From assembly GCA_020852035.1 (NCBI GenBank), contig JADZBR010000274.1:1-7743 (forward strand): a DNA stretch of 7,743 nucleotides, read 5' to 3'. This stretch comes from Caulobacteraceae bacterium. GTDB taxonomy: Bacteria > Pseudomonadota > Alphaproteobacteria > Caulobacterales > Caulobacteraceae. This document shows, piece by piece, positions 5,841 to 7,743 of the stretch; position 1 is the first letter of the stretch, and every line of letters starts with the position of its first letter. The translations under genes and the position numbers were made by a program. The notes under the pieces were generated by a model. That model made no database searches. It was given only the letters and a program-made list of their open reading frames with translations, and was not told the origin of the DNA.

Positions 5841-7448
5841 TCAGGATTTCGGCCCGGACGGCTGCGCGGCGACCTCGGCCGCGGGTGTTTCCACAACACC
5901 CGCGGGGCGCTTCTTGCGCTCGATCAGTTCGGAGGAGGGCACGATGGGCGTGGCTTCGGCGGCCGGCGGCGGGGACGGCGGCAGGGCGCTGGCCTCCTCC
6001 GGGCGGGCGGTCTCCAGGGTGGCGGGGACCGGGTCCCTGATCGGCGGGCCGGCCAGTTTGTCGACGGCGCGCAGCACCGGCTCATAGGGCAGCTGCCCCT
6101 TGTCCTTGACCCGCCGGAAGTTGGCGGCCGGGTCGTAGGGGCGCACGCCGGCGGCCAGCAGCCTGGGCTCCAGCGCGCCGATGGCGGCCAGGAGCTGGAT
6201 GCGGCGCTGGTATTCGTTGGTGCGCGCGCGCACCAGCTGCAGCTGGGCGTTCCGGAGCTCGGATTCGGCGTTGAGGATGTCGAGGGTGGTGCGCAGGGCG
6301 AACCGCTCCTCCTCGCGCACGCCGTAGAAGGCCACCTCGTCGGCCTTGACCTCGTCCTCCAGGCTGACCAGGGCCTCGCGGCCGGTGGTCAGGCTCTCCC
6401 ACGCCTCGCCGACCTGCTGGATCACCTGCCGGCGGATGCTCTCCAGGTTCATCCGGTCGCGGTTGTTCTCCTCCACCGCCTGGCGGATCAGCGAGGACTG
6501 CTGGCCGCCGGTGAAGAGCGGCTGGGTGATGGTGATGGAAGTGGTGACGCTCTCGGTCTCCGGCCGTTCGGCGTAGAGCTGCGTCGGACCGCGGCGGGCG
6601 TCGAACCGCCCCTGGATCGTTGGCCGGCGCCCTGCACGCGCTTCGGCCATCCGCGCGCGCGACACCTGCTCGGCGAAGCCAGCCTGCAGGAGTTGCGGAT
6701 TGTATCGCTCGGCGATGTCGAACGCTTCGTCGATGTCCTTCGGCAGAAGCTCAAGCTCCGGTTCCGGCGCGAGGTCTGCCGGGTATTTCCCGACGATGCC
6801 GAGGTATTGGTTGCGGGCGATGGCCGCCTGGCCGCGCGCGAAGGTCAGTTGGGTGCGCGCCGAGGCGAGGCGGGCGCGCGACTGGGCCAGGTCCGTGGCG
6901 GTGACCTGCCGGACTTTGAACTTGGCCTCGGTGTCCGAGAGCTGTTTCTCCAGCACCTTCACCGCGTCGGCGCTGATCTTCAGCAACTCCTCGTCACGCC
7001 GCACATTGGTGTAGGCGACGACGACCCGCGTGAGCAGGTCCATCTCGAAGCGGCGCAAGGTCTCGCGCCCGGCGCGTATCTGCGCCTCCGCAGCGGACAG
7101 GCGGGCATTGGCGCGGCCGCCGGAATAGAGGGTCTGGGACAGCGAAAACGAATAGCTGGACGTCTCCGCGTCGGCCTGACCGCGTGTTCCGAACGGACCG
7201 ACATTACCCTCGGTTTCGTTGGATGTGCCTACGATTCCCGCGCTGGCCTGCAATCCCAGAAGGCTGCGCGCCTGCACGTAGCTCTCGTCCACGGCCCGCA
7301 GGGCCGCGCGCTGGGCCTGCAGGCCGGGGTCGGCCTCGTAGGCGTAGGCGACCGCCTCGGCCAGGGTGTCGGCGCGCGCCGCGAAGGGCGCGGCGACGGC
7401 GGCGGCCGTGCAGGCGACGAGGGCCAGGCGGAAGGGGAGGTGACGCAT
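5841..7448 (-). CDS. TolC-family outer-membrane type I secretion protein (RsaF-like)
   Basis: The product has 535 residues. The start MRHLPFRLALVACTAAAVAA, continuing to ARA, is a clear Sec signal peptide with cleavage near residue 26. The mature part has the twofold TolC/OEP repeat: each half carries a Q-L-GG strand motif, QTLYSGG at 105-111 and QPLFTGG at 309-315, followed by long Ala/Arg/Glu-rich helices such as RVVVAYTNVRRDEELL and RQVIQQVGEAWESL. The core ends near residue 435. A Pro/Ala-rich extension of about 100 residues follows, including FRRVKDKGQLPYEPVLRAVD. Members form the trimeric outer-membrane tunnel of type I secretion systems or efflux pumps. Beside two leaderless proteins with RsaA-like modules, export of those is the attractive reading, as RsaF does for RsaA in Caulobacter; no ABC transporter or membrane-fusion gene is in the window to prove it. 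The gene converges on the epimerase-like gene with 4 bases between stops. Confidence 0.9.
   Translation of the reverse strand: MRHLPFRLALVACTAAAVAAPFAARADTLAEAVAYAYEADPGLQAQRAALRAVDESYVQARSLLGLQASAGIVGTSNETEGNVGPFGTRGQADAETSSYSFSLSQTLYSGGRANARLSAAEAQIRAGRETLRRFEMDLLTRVVVAYTNVRRDEELLKISADAVKVLEKQLSDTEAKFKVRQVTATDLAQSRARLASARTQLTFARGQAAIARNQYLGIVGKYPADLAPEPELELLPKDIDEAFDIAERYNPQLLQAGFAEQVSRARMAEARAGRRPTIQGRFDARRGPTQLYAERPETESVTTSITITQPLFTGGQQSSLIRQAVEENNRDRMNLESIRRQVIQQVGEAWESLTTGREALVSLEDEVKADEVAFYGVREEERFALRTTLDILNAESELRNAQLQLVRARTNEYQRRIQLLAAIGALEPRLLAAGVRPYDPAANFRRVKDKGQLPYEPVLRAVDKLAGPPIRDPVPATLETARPEEASALPPSPPPAAEATPIVPSSELIERKKRPAGVVETPAAEVAAQPSGPKS
5879..5905. terminator. Strong inverted repeat at the convergent gene ends, possible terminator
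   Basis: CCGCGGGTGTT and AACACCCGCGG are perfect 11-base complements around the 5-base loop TCCAC. The hairpin begins 42 bases after the stop of the epimerase-like gene and lies inside the last codons of the TolC-family gene. No clean T-tract follows on either strand, so an intrinsic terminator for the plus-strand transcript is only possible. Confidence 0.35.
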
Positions 7449-7454
7449 CGAGGG

Positions 7455-7462
7455 CTCCCCTT
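7455..7462 (-). promoter_or_regulatory. Ribosome binding site of the TolC-family gene
   Basis: On the minus strand AAGGGGAG ends 6 bases before the ATG at 7448. This supports the start, as does the good signal peptide that follows immediately. Confidence 0.6.
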
Positions 7463-7481
7463 AGCAGGCGTCGGGCCAAAC

Positions 7482-7501
7482 CGCGCGGGACAATTCGCGC
7501 G
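7482..7501 (-). other. Inverted repeat between glycosyltransferase and TolC-family genes
   Basis: CGCGCG occurs on both sides of an 8-base loop (GGACAATT on the plus strand), right after the glycosyltransferase stop. On the minus strand only three T bases follow, so it is at most a weak or Rho-aided end. The 53-base gap allows the two genes to be one transcript. Confidence 0.25.
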
Positions 7502-7743
7502 TCATGAGAGCAACCGCTCCAGCGTCGCGTCCCAGGTCAAGCCGCGGGCGTGCCACAGGGCCTTGGCCGCCGCGCCCCGCTGGCGCGCGGCCTTGGGCTC
7601 GCAGAGCACGCCGATGGCGTCGGCCAGCGCCTGCGCCTCGGGCTCGGCCACCGCGCCGGTGGCCTCGGAGACGATCTCCAAGAGGCCGCCCGAGTCGGTC
7701 GTCGCCAGCAAGGGCTTGCCGGCGGCGAAGGCTTCCATCGTCA
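7502..7743 (-). CDS. Glycosyltransferase, GT4-type C-terminal end (5' partial)
   Basis: Only the last 79 residues or so are in the window; the frame is open through the right edge, so the ATG at 7738 is internal. The visible part starts TMEAFAAGKPLLATTDSGG, then LLEIVSEATGAVAEPEAQAL. This is the C-terminal signature of GT-B glycosyltransferases of family 4: the Glu of MEAF would be the second Glu of the EX7E motif that contacts the nucleotide-sugar donor, and the Gly-rich segment after it completes the donor site. The enzyme would transfer a sugar from a nucleotide donor to a growing lipopolysaccharide, capsule or exopolysaccharide; the acceptor cannot be told from this piece. It lies 53 bases upstream of the TolC-family gene on the same strand. 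In Caulobacter, as I recall, O-antigen glycosyltransferase genes neighbour rsaF, which would fit. Confidence 0.82.
   Translation of the reverse strand, partial: TMEAFAAGKPLLATTDSGGLLEIVSEATGAVAEPEAQALADAIGVLCEPKAARQRGAAAKALWHARGLTWDATLERLLS

Noticed and set aside
5237..5899. 220-residue minus-strand frame opposite the anchor module
   Set aside because: Overlaps the well-supported plus-strand module completely and has no recognisable motifs.
1..7743. tRNA, rRNA, CRISPR, insertion sequence or attachment site
   Set aside because: No cloverleaf-like or rRNA-like sequence, transposase motif, terminal repeats or spacer arrays were seen; gaps between genes are 2 to 97 bases.

Overview
The window looks like chromosome of a Caulobacter- or Phenylobacterium-type alphaproteobacterium. 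Coding density is high, most of the sequence is clearly GC-rich, and gene content is dominated by cell-surface and export functions. Two proteins carry a domain that I recognise as similar to the N-terminal, lipopolysaccharide-binding part of the Caulobacter S-layer protein RsaA. No search was run; family calls rest on motifs and on recalled sequences.

Layout. Positions 1-527 (+) hold the 3' part of a curlin-repeat (functional amyloid) gene. Two bases later comes a secreted proline/alanine-rich protein of unknown function (530-1210, +). Next is a large protein with RTX calcium repeats, a Calx-beta domain and a C-terminal RsaA-like module (1267-3492, +). After a 97-base gap containing a perfect 16-base palindrome comes a protein with an AlgE-type mannuronan C5-epimerase beta-helix, a long Asp-Pro linker and a second copy of the RsaA-like module (3590-5836, +). 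On the minus strand, converging on it, are a TolC-family outer-membrane export protein (5841-7448) and, upstream of that, the C-terminal end of a GT4-type glycosyltransferase (7502-7743, cut by the window edge).

How the genes may work together (inference). The RTX/Calx-beta protein and the epimerase-like protein lack Sec signal peptides, so type I secretion is the expected route, and the adjacent TolC-family protein could be its outer-membrane channel. RsaF plays this role for RsaA in Caulobacter, where, as I recall, an rsaF gene lies beside O-antigen glycosyltransferase genes, as here. After export the shared C-terminal module could tether both proteins to lipopolysaccharide, putting a polysaccharide-modifying enzyme and a calcium-binding protein on the outer surface beside amyloid fibres.

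The most notable points are the S-layer-type anchor at the C-terminus rather than the N-terminus, its use on an AlgE-type epimerase module in place of the usual RTX R-modules, and a Tyr where AlgE4 has active-site His196. The epimerase module is also visibly poorer in GC than its surroundings, which suggests it arrived separately.
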